Origin: a virus
Length of the DNA: 63,886 bases
Direction: 5' to 3' (one strand)
IMG/VR virus record: IMGVR_UViG_3300050120_000442
Location: 1-63,886 of that record
Positions 33,365 through 40,760 of this stretch are shown here, piece by piece. Every line of letters begins with the position of its first letter. Within the stretch, counting starts at the first letter, position 1. Under the pieces are notes generated by a model. It worked only from the letters and a program-made list of their open reading frames with translations, searched no databases and was not told the origin of the DNA. Both the position numbers and the translations under genes were made by a program.

Positions 33365-34597
33365 TTATCCTACTAAGTCCTTTTCATGGCTAGTGCCGAG
33401 CAATGTATTTATTTCATTATCGAAATAGAACGGCGCATCTGGTAACAGGAACCGGCGACGAATATCAGCCGAGAAACCATCATTGGCCTCGATCAGTACA
33501 CAGTCGAAACCCTCGGCCTTGGCCGCTGCTCCCGTCGTGCCGCTACCGGCAAAAGGGTCCAGGACCAGGCCGCCGGCCGGCGTCACCAAGCGGCAGAGCC
33601 AGCGCATCAGAGCGATCGGCTTAACGGTGGGGTGTTCGCTACCCGCCCGGTCGGCTTTGCCCGCCTTGGGATGGTAGTGAAGCGGATCTGCGGCAAGTTC
33701 TGCGACCCACTCATCTGAACCTACTGTGAACGCATTGTAGAAACGCGCGGTGTCGCCTGCGAACATTGCCGCCACTTCAGGCGATCCGTCGTGCAAGATA
33801 TTGGCCGGCCAGCGGCCTTTCGGCTGGACGAAGTCTCCACCCCCGTTGCGGAAGCCTGCACCCTTGCCACCCGCCCGATCTTCCGACTGCCACCCAGCCC
33901 CGCGCTCACGGCGCTCACCCGAGTAGGCGCCCCCGTTCAGGTTGTCCTCGGTGGGTGCCCGGCATGCGTCGATGTTGATGGCGCCGACGCCATGCATCAG
34001 GAAGTTCGCGGGGCCGTTCTTCTCGCTGAACGCCTTCTGGCCGACGTAGATGGGTTCCAGGGCGGGCTTGGTCGCCTGCGCCCCGTAATACCAACCGTCC
34101 CAGGCCTCGGCCTCGGGTGACACGGGAATGTATTCTCCGATCACCTTGGCCGGGACCACGCCCAGGTGTTTGTCGATCGCCATGGCCGCGTTGTGGGCCT
34201 TGGGCATTCCCGAGCCGTAGGCCCAGCCGAAGAACGGATGCATGATGAAGCCGGCCAGCTCCATGGCGCAGGCCTGCCAATGGCCGGTGCGCGGGCTGCT
34301 GAACGCCAGGACGTAGCCGCCGGGCTTGAGCACCTGGTAGATCAGATGCCAGAACTCCGGGTCGCGCTCGATGCCCGTGGCGTCCCAGGTGTTGCCCATG
34401 AACCCCCTGGACGCTCGGGCGAAGGCGCCGTCAGTCCCGTGCTTGGCCGGCGCGGCGTCCGCCTTCCCGAACCGCTTCGTGATCGAGGTCAGGCCATAGG
34501 GTGGGTCTGTGCAAACCGAGTCGACGAAGACACCATTCGCGATCATCCATCGCAGGACTTCGCGGTTATCGCCTTGGTGGAACTGAAGCTGGGTCAC
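33365..34597 (-). CDS. DNA adenine/N4-cytosine methyltransferase, beta-type order
   Basis: A 410-residue AdoMet-dependent methyltransferase. Catalytic motif DPPYGL comes near the N-terminus (CTDPPYGLTS), and the AdoMet-binding DPFAGSGTTGAAA lies near residue 360, the order of beta-class enzymes (the class of CcrM), with HPTVKP just before it. The central 150 residues are probably target recognition. I prefer GTG at 34597 (VTQLQFHQGDN) because GGAG precedes it by eight bases; a TTG at 34645 would add 16 residues. It is the last gene of the leftward operon containing the CtrA-like and GapR-like genes. It ends EKDLVG, one of the recurrent tail motifs. Specificity cannot be read from sequence. 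Confidence 0.88.
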   Translation of the reverse strand: MTQLQFHQGDNREVLRWMIANGVFVDSVCTDPPYGLTSITKRFGKADAAPAKHGTDGAFARASRGFMGNTWDATGIERDPEFWHLIYQVLKPGGYVLAFSSPRTGHWQACAMELAGFIMHPFFGWAYGSGMPKAHNAAMAIDKHLGVVPAKVIGEYIPVSPEAEAWDGWYYGAQATKPALEPIYVGQKAFSEKNGPANFLMHGVGAINIDACRAPTEDNLNGGAYSGERRERGAGWQSEDRAGGKGAGFRNGGGDFVQPKGRWPANILHDGSPEVAAMFAGDTARFYNAFTVGSDEWVAELAADPLHYHPKAGKADRAGSEHPTVKPIALMRWLCRLVTPAGGLVLDPFAGSGTTGAAAKAEGFDCVLIEANDGFSADIRRRFLLPDAPFYFDNEINTLLGTSHEKDLVG

Positions 34598-34661
34598 TGG
34601 GTCAGCTCCATTCCAAAGGTTAACGTGCTTTGGTGCGTCGAACAAGAACGAAAGGAGAACA

Positions 34662-34898
34662 TCAGCCGATCAGATCATCATCTTCGTCGGCACCGGTGAA
34701 CGGCATCACCGGCTGCAGGCTCATGTCGTAGCGCGTGGCCTTCGCCCGCCGGACGATAGACTCGAGCTTGGCGACGAAGGCAGGGATCGCGTTAATCCCC
34801 ATCACGTGCCCTGGGTGACCCTGGACGACGTGGCGCAGCCGCATGGTGATCGACTGGTCGCCGACTTCGATATCCAGGTTGCCGCAGTTTATGGTCAT
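34662..34898 (-). CDS. Small unknown protein with acidic DDDLIG tail
   Basis: A 78-residue protein with a beta-rich N-terminus (INCGNLDIEVGDQSITMRL), a helical centre and a C-terminus ending EDDDLIG, the clearest example of the repeated tail motif. No family is recognised. The start overlaps the stop of the preceding gene (ATGA), so it belongs to the CtrA-like operon. Confidence 0.55.
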   Translation of the reverse strand: MTINCGNLDIEVGDQSITMRLRHVVQGHPGHVMGINAIPAFVAKLESIVRRAKATRYDMSLQPVMPFTGADEDDDLIG

Positions 34899-35242
34899 CC
34901 GATCAGGTCGTCCTCAGGCGATGCCGGGGAGGGCTCCACGTGGGCCGGATCGACGTCGTCGTCACCCAGAGCCGGGGCGCGGGTCGTCTTGCCATCACTG
35001 GCCTTCTGGAGGGCGTGCAGGACAGCATCCGGCGCAGAGGGGCCATAGGCAAACTCGAAGAACTCGCTGTGGTCGCGCTTGCGGAGCGAGCATTGCCACT
35101 GGCCATCCGACCGGTGGCAGAGGTTGGACACGCGCAGCCCGCCCTCGCGGACCACCCGGAACAGGCGCTCCAGGGGTGGCGGGATGGCCATGGCCAGCAT
35201 CTGGGCGATCTCACCCTGCCGGGTCGCGGTATAGGCGCTCAT
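34895..35242 (-). CDS. Small unknown protein with acidic EDDLIG tail
   Basis: A 115-residue protein of unknown family. The middle (GLRVSNLCHRSDGQWQCSLRK) is strand-rich with two Cys residues, and the final 25 residues are acidic and Pro-rich, ending PEDDLIG. It overlaps both neighbours by ATGA, directly downstream of the CtrA-like gene, implying coupled translation with it. Confidence 0.55.
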   Translation of the reverse strand: MSAYTATRQGEIAQMLAMAIPPPLERLFRVVREGGLRVSNLCHRSDGQWQCSLRKRDHSEFFEFAYGPSAPDAVLHALQKASDGKTTRAPALGDDDVDPAHVEPSPASPEDDLIG

Positions 35243-35982
35243 GCAGCGTTCTCATGCCAAGCTCGATGTTCGGCTGACCCATCGTTGGCGGCCTCGGGTT
35301 GGACAGGCGCCGGGACCTCGCGCAGGACGTAGCCGCGGCCCCAGACCGTTTCGATACAGTCGCCGGCACCCGCAAGCTTCAGCTTCTTGCGCAGCTTGCA
35401 GATGAACACGTCGATGATCTTGATCTCGGGCTCATCCATGCCGCCGTAGAGGTGGTTGAGGAAGACCTCCTTGGTGAGGACGTTCCCCTTACGGAGCGCC
35501 AGTAGCTCCAGCATCCCGTATTCCTTGCCGGTCAGGTGGATAGGCTTGCCGTTTACCTGGAGGCCCTTGGCACGGGTATCGAGCGACAGGGCGCCAATCT
35601 CCAACAGCGATTGCGCATGACCCTTCGACCGGCGGATGATCGCGTCACCCCTGGCTATCAACTCGTCCAGGGCGAGCGGGATACCCAGATAGTCGTCGGC
35701 GCCGGCCGCGAACATGCGGACTTTTGCGTCGATGTCGGTAGTAGTCGAGATGATCATCACCGGGGACGCGATCTTCGCCGCCCTGATGCGGCGCAGAACA
35801 TCCAAGCCCGTCATATCGGGCAGGTCTAGGTTCAGCACGATCAGGTCGTATTCGTAGATCTTGGCCAAATCGATGGCTTCCGCGCCGAGGTCAGTCGTGA
35901 ACACCGTCTGCCCAGACGCCTTGAGCGCCAGTTCCATGGACCGGGCCAGGTTGTCGTCCATCTCGGCGATCAGGACTCGCAT
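35239..35982 (-). CDS. CtrA-like response regulator with a non-phosphorylatable receiver
   Basis: A 247-residue OmpR-type regulator. The DNA-binding half (HLTGKEYGMLELLALRKGN, then NHLYGGMDEPEIKIIDVFIC, then ETVWGRGYVLR) is nearly identical to what I remember of Caulobacter CtrA. The receiver has lost key residues: the phospho-acceptor position is Asn51 (VLNLDLPDMTG, where CtrA has LLDLNLPDMSG with D51), acidic-pocket residue 8 is Met, and the conserved Lys101 is Ile. S79 is retained. The C-terminus ends NAA, like the ClpXP-recognised Ala-Ala end of CtrA, after an added 20-residue linker. ATG 35982 is chosen because it aligns with CtrA and has GGAG seven bases upstream. It presumably binds CtrA sites without phosphorylation to redirect host cell-cycle transcription; that is inference. 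Confidence 0.9.
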   Translation of the reverse strand: MRVLIAEMDDNLARSMELALKASGQTVFTTDLGAEAIDLAKIYEYDLIVLNLDLPDMTGLDVLRRIRAAKIASPVMIISTTTDIDAKVRMFAAGADDYLGIPLALDELIARGDAIIRRSKGHAQSLLEIGALSLDTRAKGLQVNGKPIHLTGKEYGMLELLALRKGNVLTKEVFLNHLYGGMDEPEIKIIDVFICKLRKKLKLAGAGDCIETVWGRGYVLREVPAPVQPEAANDGSAEHRAWHENAA

Positions 35983-36287
35983 CACTTGGCTCCGTCGCAA
36001 AATTGATCAGGGGTGACTGAGGACGAGAGGTCGCCAAGGCCGCCCGACCAGCCTGGAATATCGACCAGGTAAGTCTTGGTGACCGGATCTAGGCCGACGA
36101 CTGTCCCGTTGGCGCATGTTCGGACAGCAGAGGCGCGCGCCCACTTCTCCGCGCGCACCGCAGCCGGATCTGTTGTCGGCGCACAGGCCGCTAGGCTGGC
36201 CAACGCAGTTAGGCCCATCATGAGCGATATCGCGCTGCCCACGGCAAGCAGTAGTCCGACCATGCGCGGCGTGTTGATCGACGACAT
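35982..36287 (-). CDS. Small lipoprotein in the CtrA-like operon
   Basis: A 101-residue protein with a signal peptide and lipobox (LASLAAC), followed by a short mature part with two further cysteines (TCANGT and FCDGAK). The start and stop overlap the flanking genes (TGATG at both ends). Its function is unknown. An envelope protein expressed with DNA-binding regulators suggests a lysogenic-conversion or superinfection-exclusion role, but nothing in the sequence proves it. Confidence 0.6.
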   Translation of the reverse strand: MSSINTPRMVGLLLAVGSAISLMMGLTALASLAACAPTTDPAAVRAEKWARASAVRTCANGTVVGLDPVTKTYLVDIPGWSGGLGDLSSSVTPDQFCDGAK

Positions 36288-36571
36288 CACAGACCCCCGA
36301 TCGCGGCGAGATAGAGGTCGAGGATGGCCTCTTCCTCCAGTCGCTTCGCCTCGTCCTGCTTGCGCAGGCGCACGACCATACGAAGGATCTTGACGTCGAA
36401 CCCTTCTCCCTTGGCTTCGAGGTAGACTTCCTTGATGTCCGCCATCACGGCAGCCTTGTCCTCATCCAGGCGCTCGACGCGCTCGATGATGGTCTTGAGG
36501 CGCCCCTGGGCAGTGGAGTTCAGGACGTCGATCGAAGCGTCGTCGCCGCTGTTGTGTCCCATGCCAGCCAT
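36287..36571 (-). CDS. GapR-like DUF2312 nucleoid-associated protein
   Basis: A 94-residue protein matching DUF2312: IIERVERLDEDKAAVMADIK, then EVYLEAKGEGFDVKILRMVV and LRKQDEAKRLEEEAILDLYL. This is the conserved helical core of GapR, an alphaproteobacterial protein that encloses overtwisted, AT-rich DNA and affects replication and cell-cycle transcription. The N-terminus MGHNSG is typical of phage-borne copies. The ATG at 36571 overlaps the previous stop (TGATG); the longer open frame upstream is a shadow. Placement three genes from a CtrA-like gene and in the same transcript suggests a joint effect on host chromosome behaviour. Confidence 0.88.
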   Translation of the reverse strand: MAGMGHNSGDDASIDVLNSTAQGRLKTIIERVERLDEDKAAVMADIKEVYLEAKGEGFDVKILRMVVRLRKQDEAKRLEEEAILDLYLAAIGGL

Positions 36572-36930
36572 CAGGCGGCGACCTTCTGCACTCGACCAAC
36601 CCTGGGCTTCGGCGCCTTGTAGGGCTCGGCGAGAGCGGCGCGCAGCGCGACCCCGAACCGCTGGCTCGACGAAAGGTACTTCGCCGGCAGCTCCGACACC
36701 TGGCAGTGCCGCACCGCCTCGATCGTCAGCCTGCGCGACATCCGCTTGCGTTCGCCGCGGGTCATCCGAACGCTCTCGACCGATCCGTCCGGCTGGAGGA
36801 TATCGACGTCCTTCACATTCTTCGACGGACGGCGAACGCCGCCACGCGGGGCGTGCCCGGCCTTGTAGTCGCGACCCATGGCCTGGGCCTGAGCCCACGG
36901 AACGAAGAGAGTTTGAGCTGCGTTAAACAT
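36571..36930 (-). CDS. Unknown basic protein, first gene of the CtrA-like operon
   Basis: A 119-residue basic protein (pI clearly high; RGGVRRPSKNVKD, TRGERKRMSRRLTIEAV). No family is recognised; it could bind nucleic acid. ATG 36930 is chosen because GGAG lies six bases upstream; the longer frame would run into the operator. It is the promoter-proximal gene of the leftward operon, with a perfect operator palindrome only 21 bases upstream. Confidence 0.55.
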   Translation of the reverse strand: MFNAAQTLFVPWAQAQAMGRDYKAGHAPRGGVRRPSKNVKDVDILQPDGSVESVRMTRGERKRMSRRLTIEAVRHCQVSELPAKYLSSSQRFGVALRAALAEPYKAPKPRVGRVQKVAA

Positions 36931-36950
36931 TTCGATCTCCGGTTTATTGG

Positions 36951-36965
36951 TCAACTTTAGGTTGA
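36951..36965. promoter_or_regulatory. Operator palindrome TCAAC-N5-GTTGA (exact), CtrA-operon leader
   Basis: Exact copy with spacer TTTAG. It lies between an AT-rich -10-like CATAAT/TTAT stretch (minus strand, about 36966-36973) and the Shine-Dalgarno of the gene at 36930, where a bound repressor would block initiation or early elongation of the CtrA-like operon. Confidence 0.72.
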
Positions 36966-36989
36966 TAATTATGGAAGCGCAAGGCCTCA

Positions 36990-37208
36990 TTAACGACGAA
37001 ATGCAGGTCGGTTCGTAAGGTCGGCCCAGTCCTGCATACGGACCTCGGAGTCGCCGCGCTTGCGGGCCTGCTCGGCAGCCCAGACGGCGTGCTCAGGCGT
37101 TCCAGGTTCGACAACCCTCGACACCGGCACAGGGCGTTTGCAAAGCGCGCACGCGCAGCCTAGGCCTGGGATGTAGACGTGGTCGAGCAGGTTTTCGTCG
37201 TCAGTCAT
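36990..37208 (-). CDS. Small Cys-containing unknown protein
   Basis: A 72-residue protein with CACALCKRP near the N-terminus, a half zinc-knuckle, and an otherwise charged helical C-terminus. It overlaps the upstream gene by ATGA. No family is recognised. Confidence 0.5.
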   Translation of the reverse strand: MTDDENLLDHVYIPGLGCACALCKRPVPVSRVVEPGTPEHAVWAAEQARKRGDSEVRMQDWADLTNRPAFRR

Positions 37209-37507
37209 GCTGCCAGTTTCTCCTTGGCACGGCGGCCCTTACGGGTGTCCCAGGTTTCCAGGAATCGATGGGGATTGCCGGGGCGAGCGATAGCCGGTTT
37301 TGCCCGATGGCCTTCACGAAGGGCGTAGACAGGTCGGGCGAACTTTCCCCGGCCTGGCGACTTGTCGATCCGCTCGATCGCGTATTTCAGGCAACCGATG
37401 ACCCGGCCGCGTGCCGCTTTAGGGATGAAGGCATACAACTCGGCCAGGGTGGCAGGGCCGAGGGCTAGCCGCGCCAGGATCAGCGGCGGGTAGATGGATT
37501 TGCTCAT
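37205..37507 (-). CDS. Small basic protein, possibly winged-helix
   Basis: A 100-residue basic protein. The first 65 residues (PPLILARLALGPATLAELYAFIP then RGRVIGCLKYAIERIDKS) have the helix-loop-helix spacing of a small winged helix DNA-binding domain with a final strand (RPVYALREGH). It is overlapped by both neighbours. A DNA-binding role is inference. Confidence 0.5.
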   Translation of the reverse strand: MSKSIYPPLILARLALGPATLAELYAFIPKAARGRVIGCLKYAIERIDKSPGRGKFARPVYALREGHRAKPAIARPGNPHRFLETWDTRKGRRAKEKLAA

Positions 37508-37743
37508 GCTGAGATCATGTAGCCGCGGCGGTCGGATTTCTCCGCCGTACGCAGCTCCATCTTCACAATGCCGGCGCCAACGAAGCGCGCGAGCTGCTGG
37601 CCTCGGTCGTTGGTGGTCAGCAGCCGGCAGGCCTTGCGTTCGGCCTTCAGGCGCCCACGGGCGAGGAAGACGACGAAGGTCATCGCCCGGCCGTCATAGA
37701 TGCCGACCAGTTTCCAACGCGTTCTTTCATCTGTTCCGCTCAT
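37504..37743 (-). CDS. Small unknown protein
   Basis: A 79-residue protein of beta/alpha character (WKLVGIYDGRAMTFVVFLARG), unknown family. The ATG at 37743 and the ATGA overlap with the next gene support translation in the small-gene operon that runs leftward from 41.7 kb. Confidence 0.5.
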   Translation of the reverse strand: MSGTDERTRWKLVGIYDGRAMTFVVFLARGRLKAERKACRLLTTNDRGQQLARFVGAGIVKMELRTAEKSDRRGYMISA

Positions 37744-37747
37744 GGAG

Positions 37748-37990
37748 TCAGATGCCTTTCATGCCAGTGAGGTTGATGGTTAAGGTGCGCTTCGTGGTGC
37801 CTTCGCTTTTTCCTTCAACAGGGGTGGCGTTGAGGAGGGCGTTGAGGAGGGCGTTGAGGAGGGCGTTGATCGTGCCGCGTGTTTCAGGGCCGGCGGTGTA
37901 AAAGAACGCGGGCCAGAACGTCCCAAGATGCTCGATCAGCAAGAGTTCGTTCTCGTCGCTAAGCCCCTCAGGGGAGGTGTTGGAGGTCAT
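37748..37990 (-). CDS. Small protein containing a 12-bp tandem repeat
   Basis: An 80-residue protein starting at ATG 37990, which overlaps the upstream stop. Its centre is built from a DNA tandem repeat that encodes NALL three times in a row (INALLNALLNALLNA). The rest is unremarkable. The repeat makes the protein length prone to vary in steps of four residues. The longer frame reaching 38341 is a shadow of the next gene. Confidence 0.5.
   Translation of the reverse strand: MTSNTSPEGLSDENELLLIEHLGTFWPAFFYTAGPETRGTINALLNALLNALLNATPVEGKSEGTTKRTLTINLTGMKGI
37825..37868. repeat. 12-bp tandem repeat, about 3.5 copies
   Basis: The unit GGCGTTGAGGAG is repeated head-to-tail about three and a half times (plus-strand reading). 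It stays in frame in the gene at 37748-37990. It is a likely slippage hotspot. Confidence 0.8.
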
Positions 37991-38400
37991 GGGGTGGGGT
38001 CCTTGATTTGGCCAGCGGCCCATTCGCGCATCCGTTGCCAGCGCGTCTCGGGCGTGTCGTCGTGCCAGCCGCCTTCGTCGTTCAGGTATTCGATCTCCTG
38101 AACGAGCGGCGCAGCGATACCGAAGGCGCGAGCGACTTGATCGGGGTCTTCCACGTCGATGCCATCCATCTCGACGCCCCGCTTCATGCCGACGCTGCCG
38201 ATGGCGCAGACCGAACCCTCTTTGTAGAGGTCGTGCGCGATCAGTCGCTTTTCGGGTAGAGCATCTAGGGCCTCGACCAACTCTTTCAGGAAGGCTTGCC
38301 CCCGCTTTCCCCGGATTGTGCTGGCGACAATTCCGCGCCACCGACCAAGTGCCAGAGCGTCGTCAATGCCATAGTCCTCGGAATATCCTGAGCGGCTCAT
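37987..38400 (-). CDS. Unknown phage protein
   Basis: A 137-residue protein resembling small acidic phage proteins with VCAIGSVGMKRGVEMDGIDVED and a C-terminal WQRMREWAAGQI segment. The family is common in phages and plasmids of proteobacteria, but no function is known to me. It overlaps both neighbours by four bases. Confidence 0.55.
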   Translation of the reverse strand: MSRSGYSEDYGIDDALALGRWRGIVASTIRGKRGQAFLKELVEALDALPEKRLIAHDLYKEGSVCAIGSVGMKRGVEMDGIDVEDPDQVARAFGIAAPLVQEIEYLNDEGGWHDDTPETRWQRMREWAAGQIKDPTP

Positions 38401-39566
38401 TTGTCTTCTCCTATCTGGGAGTCTGAAATCATGGCGCGGTACATCCGCATGAACCGGCCATCGCCTAGCCAGACGCCGTGGTCCTTGCAGTAGTCCGTTG
38501 CCGCTACGATCATCGCCTCAGTCGGCTCTTTCGGAACCAGCACCATCCCCTTAGGCACGCTACTAGCTGGGAAGAGGGCGAGAGCCGCCGCCAGCATCTT
38601 GCGGCTGCGGTCTGCGGTTTCGCGCATGTGCGATATGGTGGCGGGGCCGTCCCGGCTATGGGGCTCTAGACCCGCCTTGAACAGGGCTGGGGCAGCTACA
38701 CGACAGGCCGCCAAAACCATTTCATCAGTCACCTCCTCCCGTGTTGGCCGTTGGGTGGGTTGGGGTGTTGGGGCGGCCCACGATGCCAGTTCTGCGAGCC
38801 AATCAATGGGCTCCCCACCCCCTGTATCTGCTAGGGCGTCTAGAGCGGATAGGGCGTAGTCGTCGGCGGCTTCTCCGAACTCCGCGTCCTCAACCCGCAT
38901 CAGGGCAAGCTCAGGCTCGGCCTGGATGGAATTGTGCGTGTCGGTGCAGCCCTTCTCTTGAAGGAGGGCGTTTCGGACGGCCATGATTTCTGCCCAACCG
39001 TCGCCGTCGTTCAGGGCGTGAAGATTGCCGTGGTGGTAGGCGTCCTCGGCGAGCGTCAGCAGCGGACGGATCGCTTCCTCCAGCCCCGCTATCCTTTCAC
39101 GGGCCTTGGAGAGTTCGGCTTGCAACTCTTCGACGGTTTCTAGCGCGGCCTTTAGCTCGCCCTCTCGATTTCCGGCGTCGTGCTCCTGGTCTTCGGTCAG
39201 AATGGTCAGCCGCTCGTTCTCTTTCTTCAGCTTGGAGAGTTGGGCTTTCATAGCCGTCCATCCGGACAACTCGTCCCGCCAACCCGGGATAAACATGTCC
39301 AACGCGCCCGTGCCGAAGCCTCCGCGACAGTTACGGCCTTCTAGATCGATCAGGGCAGGTTGAGCGCTCCACTTCTTGCAGTAGCCCTCGTAAGCTCGCA
39401 GGTGCATGTGCCAGGGGATGCCTTCTGGCCAACCTTGCACCGGGGCGCGTTTCTCGACCGCCCGTTCCAATTCGTTCTGTTCACTCTCGGAGGGCATTAG
39501 GTCCGCCTGCTGTTGTGAGTTATTGTATTCGCTTGCGTTTGGGCTGGTAGACGTCGAGTTGTCCAT
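38397..39566 (-). CDS. Long coiled-coil unknown protein
   Basis: A 389-residue protein. Residues 120-180 form a strong coiled coil (LSKLKKENERLTILTEDQEH, then LKAALETVEELQAELSKARE), and the C-terminal third contains ATISHMRETADRSRKMLAAAL and the repeated phrase MVLVPKEPTEAMIVAA, which is a short module found in many unrelated phage hypothetical proteins. ATG 39566 is chosen; ten more codons are possible upstream. Its N-terminal region overlaps the neighbouring gene by 47 bases. Confidence 0.6.
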   Translation of the reverse strand: MDNSTSTSPNASEYNNSQQQADLMPSESEQNELERAVEKRAPVQGWPEGIPWHMHLRAYEGYCKKWSAQPALIDLEGRNCRGGFGTGALDMFIPGWRDELSGWTAMKAQLSKLKKENERLTILTEDQEHDAGNREGELKAALETVEELQAELSKARERIAGLEEAIRPLLTLAEDAYHHGNLHALNDGDGWAEIMAVRNALLQEKGCTDTHNSIQAEPELALMRVEDAEFGEAADDYALSALDALADTGGGEPIDWLAELASWAAPTPQPTQRPTREEVTDEMVLAACRVAAPALFKAGLEPHSRDGPATISHMRETADRSRKMLAAALALFPASSVPKGMVLVPKEPTEAMIVAATDYCKDHGVWLGDGRFMRMYRAMISDSQIGEDK

Positions 39567-39843
39567 TGAGACGGCGGCCTTTCTTTTGTGCGGCACGGAT
39601 CACGATCTCCCGATCACGTATGATCCCAGCGGCGCGTTTGAAGTTGTTGGCGGCGAACAGATCGTTGTCGCCTTCGGTCCAAACGATTGTTTGCTTGATG
39701 TGGGTCAGGCGAACCGTGCCGCCGGACCCGCGGACTGCTACGAGCTGCGCCGCATCCTCGGGATACTTGCACCACCCCAGGTACTCGTCGTCTGGGCTGA
39801 ACACCTTGTATTTCGGAGACATATCGTAGGTGCTGTTGCCCAT
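39520..39843 (-). CDS. Unknown small phage protein
   Basis: A 107-residue protein with a strand-rich first half (YKVFSPDDEYLGWCKYPEDAA) and a basic helical second half. Family unknown. It overlaps the next gene by 47 bases in a different frame, which is unusual; one of the two starts may be further downstream. Confidence 0.5.
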   Translation of the reverse strand: MGNSTYDMSPKYKVFSPDDEYLGWCKYPEDAAQLVAVRGSGGTVRLTHIKQTIVWTEGDNDLFAANNFKRAAGIIRDREIVIRAAQKKGRRLNGQLDVYQPKRKRIQ

Positions 39844-39868
39844 CGTATCGTCCTTCTTCGTGCCGGGA

Positions 39869-40300
39869 TTATTTGCCCGCGCACCACCGCAATATCTGGC
39901 TGTCCGGCCCTGGTCGCGCCCACATCACGCCATCGGCTAGGTCAGGGTAAACCGGGGTTATCGGGATACAGGGGATGTTCTCATTGTGATAGTATAGAGC
40001 GTCGCAGTCCGGGGGCTCTTGGCCTGCGACGACAATGGAGAGCCGCCGACGCGTAATCTCATGATACGGGTCCTTCCAGTAGACTAGGCAGCTAGCCTTG
40101 GATGTGATCGGTCGCACGACAAGCCGGCGGGGCAGCACTCGCGCCAGGTACGGCGGCATCACCAGCGGACGCGGGGCAATCTTGATGGGCCTGGTGACCG
40201 CGACCTCGACGCCAGACAGGTCCGCGACCTGAGCGAAGGTCGAGGAAGCGGCGCAGAGCATGGCGCAGGCCATCAGAGAGATCGCGATGAGCGGTTTCAT
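39869..40300 (-). CDS. Exported protein of unknown function
   Basis: A 143-residue protein with a clear Sec signal peptide (MKPLIAISLMACAMLCAASS, cleavage probably after TFA). The mature part has three Cys residues and is otherwise unrecognised. A periplasmic phage protein expressed from the lysogenic arm might change surface properties, but this is inference. Confidence 0.55.
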   Translation of the reverse strand: MKPLIAISLMACAMLCAASSTFAQVADLSGVEVAVTRPIKIAPRPLVMPPYLARVLPRRLVVRPITSKASCLVYWKDPYHEITRRRLSIVVAGQEPPDCDALYYHNENIPCIPITPVYPDLADGVMWARPGPDSQILRWCAGK

Positions 40301-40590
40301 GGGTAGTTCCTCTTTACCGCCTGCGCGGCTTCGTATTGGTCCTGGGCACTACGACCGGGAGGCGGATCGCCCATGATCTGAGCCGTCACGACCCTGGAGG
40401 GCTTGCGGTTGTCGTTGGCGCTGCGGCGAAAGATGATGCCGGACTCTGCGCCCGTCTGCTGGATTTCGCGCGGCGCGATAGACCGACCGTTGTCGAACAC
40501 AACCCCCTTTGATGACCCATGCTCAACCGGTTGTGAAGTCCTCGGCGAAAAGTTGTCCCAGGGCGTGACGGCTCTGATCTTGGCTTTCAT
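40297..40590 (-). CDS. Unknown small protein
   Basis: A 97-residue polar protein. ATG 40590 is supported by an ATGA overlap with the upstream gene; the open frame extending to 41049 is a shadow of other genes. No motif is recognised. Confidence 0.45.
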   Translation of the reverse strand: MKAKIRAVTPWDNFSPRTSQPVEHGSSKGVVFDNGRSIAPREIQQTGAESGIIFRRSANDNRKPSRVVTAQIMGDPPPGRSAQDQYEAAQAVKRNYP

Positions 40591-40760
40591 GACCGCACCA
40601 GCCCGGCCATGCGTTCCTTCATGGCGATCTCGTTGCGGATGCGGTCGCGCCCGCCGAGCCGCTGATAGACGCCCTGCATGACCCGCATCTGGTCTTCGGT
40701 GTGCCGGCCCTCCATCAGGGCGAGCAGCGCCTTTTCCTCGGTCGCGTTGAGGGTCAGCAT
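40587..40760 (-). CDS. Small helical protein
   Basis: A 57-residue, entirely helical protein (ATEEKALLALMEGRHTEDQM) with a basic C-terminus. It is translationally coupled on both sides. Family unknown. Confidence 0.45.
   Translation of the reverse strand: MLTLNATEEKALLALMEGRHTEDQMRVMQGVYQRLGGRDRIRNEIAMKERMAGLVRS

Noticed and set aside
40528-40541. TCAACCGGTTGT as another operator copy
   Set aside because: The half-sites are only two bases apart and the right half is incomplete; it does not fit the five-base spacer.
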